Translations under genes and position numbers: made by a program | Assembly (NCBI GenBank): GCA_049609325.1 | Contig: JBMYYK010000004.1 | Coordinates: 1-64,000 of the forward strand | Length of the DNA stretch: 64,000 bases | Source of the DNA: GCA-2733415 sp049609325 | GTDB taxonomy: Bacteria > Bacteroidota > Bacteroidia > Flavobacteriales > Flavobacteriaceae | Reading direction: 5' to 3' | Shown here: piece by piece, positions 1 to 8,124 of the stretch | Layout: every line of letters begins with the position of its first letter | Position numbering within the stretch: position 1 is the first letter of the stretch | The notes under the pieces: generated by a model | What the model saw: the letters and a program-made list of their open reading frames with translations, nothing else | Told to the model about the DNA's origin: nothing | The model's database searches: none

Positions 1-1
1 A

Positions 2-181
2 GCTTGTATATACCCAAAAGACATTCAGCGCATCACAGGGCGTAGTGAACGTTATGGACGCAAGTTATTAAATGATATCAAGAACTTTTTAGACAAAGAA
101 CCTCATCAATTTGTTACTATCAATGATTTTTCAGAATATTCTGGAATAGAAATTGAAATCATTAATCTGTATATTAATTAG
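2..181 (+). CDS. Small hypothetical protein, 5'-truncated by window edge
   Basis: An open frame of 59 codons runs from the window edge to a TAG at 179-181. Its start lies outside the window. The visible part begins with a stretch like IYPKDIQRITGRSERYGRKL and continues into a D/E-rich region. Basic helix-forming residues near a Gly-Arg turn suggest a small helix-turn-helix-like or DNA-associated protein. I have an impression that similar short proteins are frequent in Bacteroidota genomes, often near integrated elements, but no function can be assigned. A tRNA-like 3' end lies about 200 bases downstream, so this gene may belong to a mobile element to the left. That is inference. Confidence 0.6.
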   Translation, partial: ACIYPKDIQRITGRSERYGRKLLNDIKNFLDKEPHQFVTINDFSEYSGIEIEIINLYIN

Positions 182-376
182 TTATAAAATCACTTCCATA
201 AATCATAAAATTTGCGTAAATTTATGTTGCTTTGTATGTATAAGGTTTTTATATTTTTACCTCTTTTGTATAAAGCAATTCAAAACGAAAGTTCATATCA
301 TTAAAGTTACCTATTCGGTTACCTCAAAAAGGAAACAACTTGTAACTAATTGATAATTAAAGACATTAGAGTGGTA

Positions 377-400
377 GTTACAATCCTGCCACCCCGACTG
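377..400 (+). other. tRNA-Pro 3'-end-like fragment, possible attachment-site remnant
   Basis: The bases AATCCTGCCACCCCGACT (382-399) read like the last part of a bacterial tRNA: the end of the T-loop, the 3' T-stem strand CCTGC and the acceptor strand CACCCCG plus discriminator A. The implied 5' acceptor CGGGGTG is typical of tRNA-Pro. The T-loop is imperfect (GTTACAAT where GTTCGAAT is expected) and no 5' half of a tRNA precedes it. A strong terminator follows at 410. This is what a tRNA-targeting integrated element leaves at its distal end. The identification rests on recall of tRNA-Pro sequences. Confidence 0.4.
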
Positions 401-409
401 AAATATCAA

Positions 410-444
410 AAAAGCCTTACTTTATTTAAGTGAGGCTTTTTTTT
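410..444 (+). terminator. Rho-independent terminator
   Basis: A 13-bp stem (410-422 with 428-440, one T-G pair) closes a TATTT loop and is followed by four more T residues. It sits directly after the tRNA-like fragment and before the gene at 467, so it would be the natural terminator of a tRNA transcript. Confidence 0.85.
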
Positions 445-466
445 GTAACTATAAAACAAAACTATA

Positions 467-826
467 ATGCGAGTTCAAGATCTAGTAGGGGAGTATACTA
501 TAATTGGTAAAAACCAAGATAATACTGATGTGAATTATAAAGGTGTTTTGAATTTGTATTTAGATGATAATTTTAGAATTATAGCGCAATGGTTAATTAA
601 TGGTGAGCAAAAACAAACTGGCGAAGGCTTTTTTAAGGATAATATATTGGTAATTAACTTCAATTACCTTGGAGTAGATTTTAATATGTATAAAGGTGTA
701 GTAGTCTACCGTTGTTTAACAACAGGAATATTAGATGGATTTTGGTCTGAGGAATATGGTAATCCGTTATATTTAGGCGAAGAACGCTGTTTTAAAATTA
801 CAAAAGACCATCAAACGTTAGATTAG
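467..826 (+). CDS. Hypothetical protein, beta-rich, 119 aa
   Basis: This is a soluble protein of 119 residues without signal peptide or membrane segment. It alternates hydrophobic and polar residues (GVLNLYLDDNFRIIAQWLIN, then KDNILVINFNYLG), which suggests a small beta-sandwich or lipocalin-like fold. I do not recognise the family. The stop codon lies only 6 bases before the next start at 833, so the two genes are probably co-transcribed and the protein may act with the methyltransferase. The start at 467 is the first ATG after the terminator at 410-444. Confidence 0.65.
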   Translation: MRVQDLVGEYTIIGKNQDNTDVNYKGVLNLYLDDNFRIIAQWLINGEQKQTGEGFFKDNILVINFNYLGVDFNMYKGVVVYRCLTTGILDGFWSEEYGNPLYLGEERCFKITKDHQTLD

Positions 827-832
827 AGACAG

Positions 833-1498
833 ATGAATTTATCGCGAAAAAACAAAACCCCATGGCCTACAAAAGACGCAATGACGCAGGTTTATGATAT
901 GAATCTATGGGGAGGTGATGCGCATGAGTTTTATTCAGGAGAAGGGTCGCATCTAACAAAATTTGTAGCCCCATATATAACTGTAGTGCAATCTTTTTTA
1001 CAATCGTTTTCAAATCCATTAACAGTTTGTGATTTGGGCTGTGGCGATTTTAATATAGGTAAAGAATTAGTAAAGTACAGTAAAAACTATATAGCAGTTG
1101 ATATAGTTGAGAACTTAATTATACGTAACCAAACACGTTTTAAAGATGAAAATTTAGAGTTTAAATGTATCGATATTGCTAAAGACCAATGGCCTAAAGG
1201 GAATTGTGTGATACTAAGGCAAGTGTTACAACATTTGTCTAATAATGAAATTGCAAGTATAGTATCAAAACTAACAGAATATAAATATGTGATTTTAACC
1301 GAGCACCTTCCACAAGACGATTTTATTGCAAATACTGATATTATTTCCGGGCAAGGTATTAGGTTAAAAAATAACAGTGGGGTTAATATTTTAGCAGAAC
1401 CATTTAATGTGAAGGTAAACGATGTTCAGGAGCTTTTGGCCATACCTTTAGATAACAATAAAGGAATAATAAAAACATATTTATATACCTGTTTTTAA
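833..1498 (+). CDS. Class I SAM-dependent methyltransferase
   Basis: The 221-residue protein carries a Rossmann-type methyltransferase core. Motif I VCDLGCGDFNIG is near residue 67, an acidic ribose-binding residue lies in AVDIVENLI near residue 90, and a motif IV-like segment (VILRQVLQHLSNNEI) is near residue 125. An N-terminal extension of about 50 residues contains YDMNLWGGDAHEFYSGEGSH, which recalls methyltransferases that act on small molecules or lipids. The substrate is unknown. It follows the 119-residue hypothetical gene by 6 bases. Nothing is seen after its stop until the his promoter at 1517. Confidence 0.75.
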   Translation: MNLSRKNKTPWPTKDAMTQVYDMNLWGGDAHEFYSGEGSHLTKFVAPYITVVQSFLQSFSNPLTVCDLGCGDFNIGKELVKYSKNYIAVDIVENLIIRNQTRFKDENLEFKCIDIAKDQWPKGNCVILRQVLQHLSNNEIASIVSKLTEYKYVILTEHLPQDDFIANTDIISGQGIRLKNNSGVNILAEPFNVKVNDVQELLAIPLDNNKGIIKTYLYTCF

Positions 1499-1516
1499 AA
1501 ATAAATTGCCAATTAT

Positions 1517-1548
1517 TTGGATAATGATAAAATAATTAGAAATATTTG
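1517..1548 (+). promoter_or_regulatory. Promoter of the his operon
   Basis: A Bacteroidota-type promoter is visible: TTGG at 1517-1520 (-33 region) and AATATTTG at 1541-1548 (-7 region, one mismatch to TAnnTTTG). TTG and the -7 octamer are separated by 21 bases, the same spacing as the secDF promoter at 32302. Transcription would start a few bases downstream, just before the leader peptide. Confidence 0.6.
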
Positions 1549-1565
1549 TCGAAACAAAAACAGAC

Positions 1566-1622
1566 ATGGCTTTTATTCAATTACATCATCATCATTTTCA
1601 TATTTGCACTCAAGCGAACTGA
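1566..1622 (+). CDS. hisL: His operon leader peptide
   Basis: The 18-codon frame reads MAFIQLHHHHFHICTQAN and then stops. It has four His codons in a row and a fifth two codons later, the classic signature of a his attenuator leader. The run of His codons (1584-1601) senses charged tRNA-His. The codons ACT CAA GCG (1608-1616) are also the RNA segment that can pair with the 5' arm of the downstream terminator. Leader sequence and terminator together show ribosome-mediated attenuation of the operon that begins at 1743. Confidence 0.9.
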   Translation: MAFIQLHHHHFHICTQAN

Positions 1623-1690
1623 AGATGTATTGAATAAAATCAAATAAATATATTTTAAAACCCGCTTGAGTAAATCAAGCGGGTTTTTTA
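1608..1690 (+). promoter_or_regulatory. Transcription attenuator of the his operon
   Basis: The terminator stem is CCCGCTTGA (1661-1669) with TCAAGCGGG (1675-1683), loop GTAAA, followed by TTTTTT. The alternative antiterminator pairs ACTCAAGCG (1608-1616) perfectly with CGCTTGAGT (1663-1671), which destroys the terminator. A ribosome stalled on the His codons leaves 1608-1616 free and so permits antitermination. A ribosome that reaches the stop at 1620-1622 covers it and allows termination. The geometry is read directly; the mechanism is inferred from enterobacterial his attenuation. Confidence 0.85.
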
Positions 1691-1742
1691 GTTATTACTA
1701 ATTTTCTTTACCGATTTACTCAAGTACCATTATAAACACAAC

Positions 1743-2600
1743 ATGAGTAAATTAAGAATAGCAATTCAAAAATCAGGACGATTAAATCAAGACTCCTTAC
1801 AATTATTAAAAGACTGTGGAATTTCAATTGACAACGGAAAAGATCAATTAAAGGCCTCAGCAAGTAACTTTCCATTAGAAGTTTTTTATCTAAGAAACGG
1901 TGATATTCCTCAATACCTGAAAGATGGTGTAGTTGACATCGCAATTATAGGGGAAAATGTCTTGATAGAAAAAGGAGATGGTATCAGTATAGTTGAGCGC
2001 TTAGGCTTTTCAAAATGTAAAGTGTCATTAGCGATACCGAAGTCTGAAGATTATACAGGAATGTCTTATTTTCAAAACAGACGTATTGCTACATCATATC
2101 CTAATACAGTAAAGAAGTACTTGTCAGAAAAAGGAATATCAACACAAATTCACATCATTAACGGGTCTGTTGAAATTGCCCCTAATATTGGTTTAGCCGA
2201 TGGTATTTGTGATATCGTGTCTAGTGGATCTACACTATTCAAAAACAACTTAAAAGAAGTAGAAGTACTGTTAACTTCTGAAGCGGTTTTGGCATTATCA
2301 CCAAAAATAAATGATAATGTTCAAGAGGCACTAAATCAGTTACAGTTTAGAATTCAATCAGTTTTAAAAGGTCGTAACTCTAGATATGTATTGTTAAACG
2401 CCCCTAATGAAAAATTAGAAGCAATAATAAATATTTTACCTGGTATGCGTAGCCCTACTGTATTACCGTTAGCTGAAAAAGGGTGGAGCTCAGTACACTC
2501 AGTAATGAATAAAAATGAATACTGGGAAGTAATTCATGAATTAAAAAATAAAGGAGCAGAAGGGATATTAGTTTGCCCAATTGAAAAAATGGTACTATAA
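1743..2600 (+). CDS. hisG: ATP phosphoribosyltransferase (long form)
   Basis: The enzyme condenses ATP and PRPP in the first step of histidine synthesis. Its 285 residues fit the long form, which carries a C-terminal regulatory domain for histidine feedback and needs no HisZ. The N-terminus KLRIAIQKSGRLNQDSLQLL is the usual catalytic start, and the PRPP loop region DIVSSGSTL lies near residue 158. The C-terminal ACT-like part includes LPGMRSPTVLPL. It is the first gene after the attenuator and is followed 8 bases later by hisD. Confidence 0.95.
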   Translation: MSKLRIAIQKSGRLNQDSLQLLKDCGISIDNGKDQLKASASNFPLEVFYLRNGDIPQYLKDGVVDIAIIGENVLIEKGDGISIVERLGFSKCKVSLAIPKSEDYTGMSYFQNRRIATSYPNTVKKYLSEKGISTQIHIINGSVEIAPNIGLADGICDIVSSGSTLFKNNLKEVEVLLTSEAVLALSPKINDNVQEALNQLQFRIQSVLKGRNSRYVLLNAPNEKLEAIINILPGMRSPTVLPLAEKGWSSVHSVMNKNEYWEVIHELKNKGAEGILVCPIEKMVL

Positions 2601-2608
2601 ATTAAGAT

Positions 2609-3892
2609 ATGATGAACGTAATAGAATTAAACGCAACTAATTGGAAGTCTTTATTAGAACGTCCTACAAAATCAGTTGAAGATATAGAGAATACTGTAGA
2701 TCAAATTTTTAAAGACGTGGCTTTAAATGGCGATAAAGCAGTTGAACGTTATACGTCAATTTTTGATGGTGTTACACTTGAAAACAATACAGTAAGTCAA
2801 CAAGAAATAGACAAAGCAGAAACACGAGTTTCAGATGAATTAAAAGATGCTATTCAGTTAGCAAAAAATAATATTGAAACGTTTCACGCTGCACAAAAAA
2901 CAGAAAAAGTAAGTATAGAAACAACGCCTGGTGTTTTATGTTGGCAAGAAAAAAGAGCAATTGATAAAATAGGATTGTATATACCAGGAGGTACAGCACC
3001 ACTATTTTCTACAGTATTAATGTTAGCCGTTCCTGCAAAAATTGCAGGCTGTAAAGAAATAGTGTTGTGCTCACCTCCTGATAAAAGTGGTAATATTAAT
3101 CCGGCAATTTTATACACTGCACAATTATGTGGTGTCACTAAAATTTACAAAGTTGGTGGTATTCAGGCTATAGCAGCAATGACATTCGGAACTACAACCA
3201 TCTCAAAAGTGTCTAAAATATTTGGTCCGGGAAATCAATTTGTAACTGTTGCTAAACAATTGGCTACAAAATTCGGTATTGCCATCGATATGCCTGCGGG
3301 ACCTAGTGAGTTACTTGTTGTTGCTGATGCTTCAGCAAACCCAGCTTTTGTGGCGTCAGATTTATTAAGTCAGGCAGAACACGGTGCAGACAGTCAAGTT
3401 GTATTAGTGTCTGATTCAAAAGAAGTGATTGATAAAGTGCTTAATGAAGTAGCAATACAAACTGAAGCATTACCAAGAAAAAATGTAGTTGAAAAAGCTT
3501 TAAAAGCTTCACGAGCAATTTTAATTGAAAGTAGTGATGATGCTTTAGGATTTATAAATGATTATGCACCTGAGCACCTAATAATATCAACAAATAACGA
3601 TGAGTTTTTTGTAAATGGTATTACAAATGCAGGATCAGTGTTTATTGGAGCATATACTCCAGAAAGCGCTGGAGATTATGCTTCTGGTACAAATCACACT
3701 TTACCTACAAATGGTTATTCTAAAGCATACTCAGGGGTGAATTTAGATAGCTTTACCAAAAGCATCACCTTTCAAAACATATCGCAACAGGGTATTCAGA
3801 ATATTGGTAATGCCATAGAGTTAATGGCTGAAGCTGAAGGTTTACAGGCTCACAAAAATGCAGTAACATTAAGATTAAATAGTTTAAAGTAA
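2609..3892 (+). CDS. hisD: Histidinol dehydrogenase
   Basis: The product oxidises L-histidinol to L-histidine in two NAD-dependent steps. The 427 residues match the family length. Recognisable family segments are IGLYIPGGTAPLFSTVLML, FGPGNQFVTVAKQLA, the metal/active-site segment DLLSQAEHGADSQVVLV (Gln and His of LSQAEHG) and the C-terminal AYAPEH-like YAPEHLII. Two adjacent ATG codons, at 2609 and 2612, could each be the start. The stop codon abuts the hisC start (TAATG at 3890). Confidence 0.95.
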   Translation: MMNVIELNATNWKSLLERPTKSVEDIENTVDQIFKDVALNGDKAVERYTSIFDGVTLENNTVSQQEIDKAETRVSDELKDAIQLAKNNIETFHAAQKTEKVSIETTPGVLCWQEKRAIDKIGLYIPGGTAPLFSTVLMLAVPAKIAGCKEIVLCSPPDKSGNINPAILYTAQLCGVTKIYKVGGIQAIAAMTFGTTTISKVSKIFGPGNQFVTVAKQLATKFGIAIDMPAGPSELLVVADASANPAFVASDLLSQAEHGADSQVVLVSDSKEVIDKVLNEVAIQTEALPRKNVVEKALKASRAILIESSDDALGFINDYAPEHLIISTNNDEFFVNGITNAGSVFIGAYTPESAGDYASGTNHTLPTNGYSKAYSGVNLDSFTKSITFQNISQQGIQNIGNAIELMAEAEGLQAHKNAVTLRLNSLK

Positions 3893-4926
3893 TGAGTGTG
3901 TTAAGTTTAGTTAGAGATAATATCAAAAATATCACGCCGTATTCATCTGCACGTGATGAATTTACAGATTTTGATACAGAAATGGTGTTTTTAGATGCAA
4001 ATGAAAACCCGTTTGAAACCAACGTAAATAGGTATCCCGATCCGCAACAGCAATCCGTGAAGCAATTACTGTCTAAGCAAAAAAATATTTCAACAGAACA
4101 TATTTTATTAGGTAATGGAAGTGATGAAGTATTAGATTTGTTATTTCGTGCGTTTTGTGAACCAAATAAAGATAACATTATCACATTACCTCCAACTTAC
4201 GGAATGTATAGCGTGTTGGCAAATATCAATGCAGTAGCTACAAAAGAAGTCACATTAACATCAGATTTTCAACCTGCTGTTGTGCAAATTTTAGCTCAAG
4301 CAGACGCAAATAGTAAACTATTGTTTTTGTGTTCGCCAAATAACCCAACAGGTAATAATTTTAATGCTTTTGAAGTTGAAAACTTGTTGAATAGTTTTGA
4401 AGGTATTGTGGTTATTGATGAAGCATATATTGATTTTTCAGAGACAAAGAGTTGGTTAGACCGCTTGGAAGAGTTTCCAAACTTAGTCATTACACAGACT
4501 TTATCTAAAGCTTATGGAATGGCGGGAATTCGTTTAGGAGTTTGTTATGCTTCTGCAGAAATTATATCTGTTTTAAATAAAATTAAGCCTCCGTATAATG
4601 TTAATCAACTTACACAGTCTAGTGCCATTGAACGTTTGACTAATTACGATAAAGTTCTTCAGGAAATTGCATTAATTAAAAAGGAACGTCAGCTTTTAAT
4701 AAACTCATTACTGCAAATTGATTATATTACTACAATTTATCCTTCAGATGCAAATTTTGTTCTTATAAAAGTTGATGATGCAACAAAACGATACAACCAA
4801 CTAATTGAGAAAGGTATTGTAATTAGAAATAGAACAAGTCAGTTGTTATGTGATAACTGTTTAAGGGTTACGGTAGGAACAAAAGAAGAAAACAATAAAT
4901 TAATTGATGTGCTAAAAACATTATAA
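3892..4926 (+). CDS. hisC: Histidinol-phosphate aminotransferase
   Basis: This is a PLP enzyme of fold type I that transfers an amino group from glutamate to imidazole acetol phosphate. It has 344 residues. Key family features are FLDANENPFE near the N-terminus, GNGSDEVLD (phosphate contact), CSPNNPTGN, VVIDEAYIDF and TLSKAYGMAGIRLG, in which Lys206 binds PLP. Its start overlaps the hisD stop by one base and it ends one base before hisB. Confidence 0.95.
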   Translation: MSVLSLVRDNIKNITPYSSARDEFTDFDTEMVFLDANENPFETNVNRYPDPQQQSVKQLLSKQKNISTEHILLGNGSDEVLDLLFRAFCEPNKDNIITLPPTYGMYSVLANINAVATKEVTLTSDFQPAVVQILAQADANSKLLFLCSPNNPTGNNFNAFEVENLLNSFEGIVVIDEAYIDFSETKSWLDRLEEFPNLVITQTLSKAYGMAGIRLGVCYASAEIISVLNKIKPPYNVNQLTQSSAIERLTNYDKVLQEIALIKKERQLLINSLLQIDYITTIYPSDANFVLIKVDDATKRYNQLIEKGIVIRNRTSQLLCDNCLRVTVGTKEENNKLIDVLKTL

Positions 4927-4927
4927 A

Positions 4928-6061
4928 ATGAAAAAAGTATTATTCATAGATAGAGATGGAACTCTAATAAAAGAACCAGCAGATGAGCAAACAGATTCAT
5001 TTGAAAAATTAGTGTTTTATCCGAAAGTGTTTCAAGGGTTAAGTAAAATAGCGAAAGAACTTAACTTTGAGCTAGTATTGGTTACAAATCAAGATGGATT
5101 AGGTACAGAGGTATATCCAGAAAATACATTTTGGCCAGTACATAATTTCGTCATGTCAACTTTAGCTGAAGAAGGAATTGTTTTTGAAGAAGAAATTATT
5201 GATAGAACATTTGCTAAAGACAACTTACCAACAAGAAAACCAAACACTGGCTTGTTAACAAAGTATTTTTCTGAAGAATATGATTTAGAAAACTCGTTTG
5301 TAATTGGAGATCGATTAACCGATGTAGAATTGGCTAAAAACTTAGGAGCACAAGGAATTTACATCAATGATGAAACCTTTTTAGGAACTGATGAAATTAC
5401 TGTAAAGCGTGAAGAATTAGACGCTTATATTGCTTTAGAAAGTAACGATTGGAACGCCATATATGAGTTTTTAAAACTCCAAGATCGTACCGCTTCAATT
5501 GTAAGAAATACCAATGAAACTAAAATTAAAATTGATTTAAATTTAGACGGTACCGGTAAAAGTACTATCAATACCGGAATTGCATTTTTTGATCACATGT
5601 TAGATCAAATTGCTCGTCACGGTCAAATGGATTTGATTATAGATGTTAAAGGTGATATAGAGGTTGATGAACACCACACTATTGAAGATACAGCCATAGC
5701 GTTAGGTGAAGTGTTTGCAGAGGCTTTAGGAAATAAATTAGGTATAGAACGTTATGGATTTTGTTTGCCAATGGATGACTGTTTAGCTCAGGCTGCAATT
5801 GATTTTGGAGGTAGAAACTGGATGGTATGGGATGCAGAATTTAACCGTGAAATGATAGGTAAAATGCCAACAGAAATGTTTTTCCACTTTTTCAAATCAT
5901 TTACAGATGGCGCAAAATGTAACTTGAATATCAAGGCAGAAGGCACAAATGAACACCACAAAATAGAGGCGATTTTTAAAGTGTTTGCAAAGGCTATTAA
6001 AGTTGCTGTAAAACGCGACCCTGAAAAAATGATTTTACCATCTACTAAAGGCATGTTATAA
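4928..6061 (+). CDS. hisB: Bifunctional histidinol-phosphatase / imidazoleglycerol-phosphate dehydratase
   Basis: The 377-residue protein fuses two enzymes. Residues 1 to about 165 are a HAD phosphatase with the nucleophile motif DRDGTL and VIGDRLTDVELAKNLG near the end. Residues from about 190 are IGPD, with the two metal-binding motifs FDHMLDQ(I)ARHG and DEHHTIEDT and a matching NEHHKIEA in the second half. Dehydration of imidazole glycerol phosphate and dephosphorylation of histidinol phosphate are therefore on one chain, as in Enterobacteria and most Bacteroidota. The stop overlaps the hisH start by one base (TAATG). Confidence 0.95.
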   Translation: MKKVLFIDRDGTLIKEPADEQTDSFEKLVFYPKVFQGLSKIAKELNFELVLVTNQDGLGTEVYPENTFWPVHNFVMSTLAEEGIVFEEEIIDRTFAKDNLPTRKPNTGLLTKYFSEEYDLENSFVIGDRLTDVELAKNLGAQGIYINDETFLGTDEITVKREELDAYIALESNDWNAIYEFLKLQDRTASIVRNTNETKIKIDLNLDGTGKSTINTGIAFFDHMLDQIARHGQMDLIIDVKGDIEVDEHHTIEDTAIALGEVFAEALGNKLGIERYGFCLPMDDCLAQAAIDFGGRNWMVWDAEFNREMIGKMPTEMFFHFFKSFTDGAKCNLNIKAEGTNEHHKIEAIFKVFAKAIKVAVKRDPEKMILPSTKGML

Positions 6062-6642
6062 TGACTATTGTTATCATTGATTATGGTGCAGGAAACACCA
6101 AAAGTGTTCAGTTTGCCATTAAAAGATTAGGGTATGATGCTATTGTGTCTAACAGTCCTGAGATCATTAAATCTGCAGATAAAGTGATTTTTCCTGGTGT
6201 AGGAGAAGCTAGTTTTGCAATGCAAAAGCTTAAACAGAGTGGTTTAGATGTACTATTGCCAACACTTAAACAGCCTGTGCTAGGAATTTGTTTAGGGATG
6301 CAATTGATGTGTGAGTTTACTGAAGAAAATAATACAAAAGGTCTTGGAATTTTTGATGTTACTGTAAAGCGGTTTTCATCGAATGTTAAAGTGCCACAAA
6401 TGGGGTGGAATACTATTTCAAACCTGAATTCACCATTGTTTAAAGGGATTAAAGCAGACGATTATATGTATTTGGTGCATAGTTATTATGCTGAAACGTG
6501 TAACTGCCAAATAGCTACAACCACATATGATATAGAATATGCTTCGGCATTACAAAAAGATAACTTTTATGGTGTGCAATTTCACCCAGAAAAAAGTAGC
6601 ACTTCAGGTGAACAACTATTAAAAAACTTCATTGAATTATGA
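6061..6642 (+). CDS. hisH: Imidazole glycerol phosphate synthase, glutaminase subunit
   Basis: This class I glutamine amidotransferase supplies ammonia to HisF. In 193 residues it shows VIIDYGAGNTKSV at the N-terminus, the nucleophile elbow GICLGMQLM with Cys77, and the His/Glu pair of the triad in QFHPEKS near residue 172. It overlaps hisB by one base and hisA by four (ATGA), which indicates translational coupling. The partner HisF is two genes downstream. Confidence 0.95.
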   Translation: MTIVIIDYGAGNTKSVQFAIKRLGYDAIVSNSPEIIKSADKVIFPGVGEASFAMQKLKQSGLDVLLPTLKQPVLGICLGMQLMCEFTEENNTKGLGIFDVTVKRFSSNVKVPQMGWNTISNLNSPLFKGIKADDYMYLVHSYYAETCNCQIATTTYDIEYASALQKDNFYGVQFHPEKSSTSGEQLLKNFIEL

Positions 6643-7367
6643 GAATAATACCAGCAATAGATATTATAGAAGGTAAATGTGTGCGTTTATCAAAAGGTGA
6701 TTATAATACAAAAAAGATATATAATGAAAATCCACTTGAAGTAGCAAAGCAATTTGAAGACTGTGGTATACAGCACTTACATTTAGTTGATTTAGATGGT
6801 GCTAAAGCCAGTCAAATAGTTAACTATAAAGTGTTAGAGCAAATAGCATCTAAAACTAATTTAAGTATTGATTTTGGAGGTGGATTAAAAGCTAATAACG
6901 ATTTAAGAATTGCTTTTGAGTCAGGTGCAAGTCAAATAACAGGAGGGAGTATTGCTGTAAAAAATCCGAAGCTGTTTAAAGAATGGATTGTACAATACGG
7001 AAAAGATAAAATCATTTTAGGGGCCGATGCTAACGATGGTAAAATCGCAATTTCTGGTTGGCTTGAAGAGAGTGACCAAGAGGTAATTTCGTTTATTAAA
7101 GAGTATCAAAAAGAAGGGATAGAATATGTGATTTCTACTGATATTGCAAAAGATGGGATGTTACAAGGACCATCATTCCAATTGTATGAATCAATTTTAA
7201 AAACATCTGATTCTGGACTAAAATTAATCGCTTCTGGTGGAATTTCTAAATTTGAAGAATTACCTCAGTTGGCAGAATTGGGGTGTGAAGGTGTAATTAT
7301 CGGAAAAGCTATTTATGAAAATAGAATTTCATTACAACAATTAGAAAACTATATTATCAATACATAA
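6639..7367 (+). CDS. hisA: ProFAR isomerase
   Basis: HisA catalyses the Amadori rearrangement of ProFAR to PRFAR on a TIM barrel. The 242-residue protein begins MRIIPAIDIIEGKCVRLSKG, with the catalytic Asp in AIDI, and carries a second catalytic Asp in STDIAKDGML. The phosphate-binding pairs IDFGGGLK and IASGGISK mark the two half-barrels. It shares four bases with hisH and lies one base before hisF, its distant paralogue. Confidence 0.95.
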   Translation: MRIIPAIDIIEGKCVRLSKGDYNTKKIYNENPLEVAKQFEDCGIQHLHLVDLDGAKASQIVNYKVLEQIASKTNLSIDFGGGLKANNDLRIAFESGASQITGGSIAVKNPKLFKEWIVQYGKDKIILGADANDGKIAISGWLEESDQEVISFIKEYQKEGIEYVISTDIAKDGMLQGPSFQLYESILKTSDSGLKLIASGGISKFEELPQLAELGCEGVIIGKAIYENRISLQQLENYIINT

Positions 7368-7368
7368 T

Positions 7369-8124
7369 ATGTTAACAAAACGAATTATACCCTGTTTAGA
7401 TATTAAAAACGGGCGTACCGTAAAAGGTGTGAATTTTGTAAATCTAAGAGATGCTGGAGACCCGGTTGTACTTGCAAAAACCTATGCCGAAAATGGTGCT
7501 GATGAATTGGTGTTTTTAGATATTTCAGCAACAGAAGAACGTCGAAAAACTTTAGTAGATCTAGTCCTAAAAGTTGCAGAACAAGTAAATATACCATTTA
7601 CGGTTGGCGGTGGAATTTCATCTGTTGAAGATGTAGAACTACTGCTAAAATCTGGTGCAGATAAAGTGTCTATCAACTCATCGGCAGTAAGACGACCAGA
7701 ACTAATTAATGAGTTGTCACAACAATTCGGGAGCCAATGTGTGGTTGTAGCTATTGATGCCAAGCGCATTAATGGTGAATGGATGGTACACTTGGTTGGT
7801 GGTAAACAAGCTACAGATATCAGACTGATTGATTGGGCTATTGAAGTAGAAAAACGAGGCGCAGGAGAAATACTATTCACGTCAATGGAGAATGATGGTA
7901 CAAAAGATGGTTTTGCTAATGAAATGTTAGCGGAGTTATCAGGATTAGTTAATATTCCAATAATTGCGTCTGGTGGTGCTGGTAAAATGTCGCATTTTAC
8001 AGACACATTCGTTGATGGTAAAGCAGATGCTGCTTTGGCTGCAAGTGTCTTTCACTTTGGTGAAATTAGCATCCCGGATTTAAAACAAGAATTACATAAT
8101 AACAATATAACCGTACGATTATGA
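7369..8124 (+). CDS. hisF: Imidazole glycerol phosphate synthase, cyclase subunit
   Basis: HisF uses ammonia from HisH to convert PRFAR to imidazole glycerol phosphate and AICAR. The 251-residue TIM barrel starts MLTKRIIPCLDIKNGRTVKG with the catalytic Asp in CLDI. It contains FTVGGGISS and IIASGGAGK phosphate loops and the second catalytic Asp region TSMENDGTKDGF. The end overlaps hisIE by four bases (ATGA). Confidence 0.95.
   Translation: MLTKRIIPCLDIKNGRTVKGVNFVNLRDAGDPVVLAKTYAENGADELVFLDISATEERRKTLVDLVLKVAEQVNIPFTVGGGISSVEDVELLLKSGADKVSINSSAVRRPELINELSQQFGSQCVVVAIDAKRINGEWMVHLVGGKQATDIRLIDWAIEVEKRGAGEILFTSMENDGTKDGFANEMLAELSGLVNIPIIASGGAGKMSHFTDTFVDGKADAALAASVFHFGEISIPDLKQELHNNNITVRL

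Noticed and set aside
153..353. A 66-codon open frame rich in Cys, Phe and Tyr
   Set aside because: It overlaps the end of the partial gene at 2-181 in another frame, has AT-driven composition and no family likeness. It is most likely chance.
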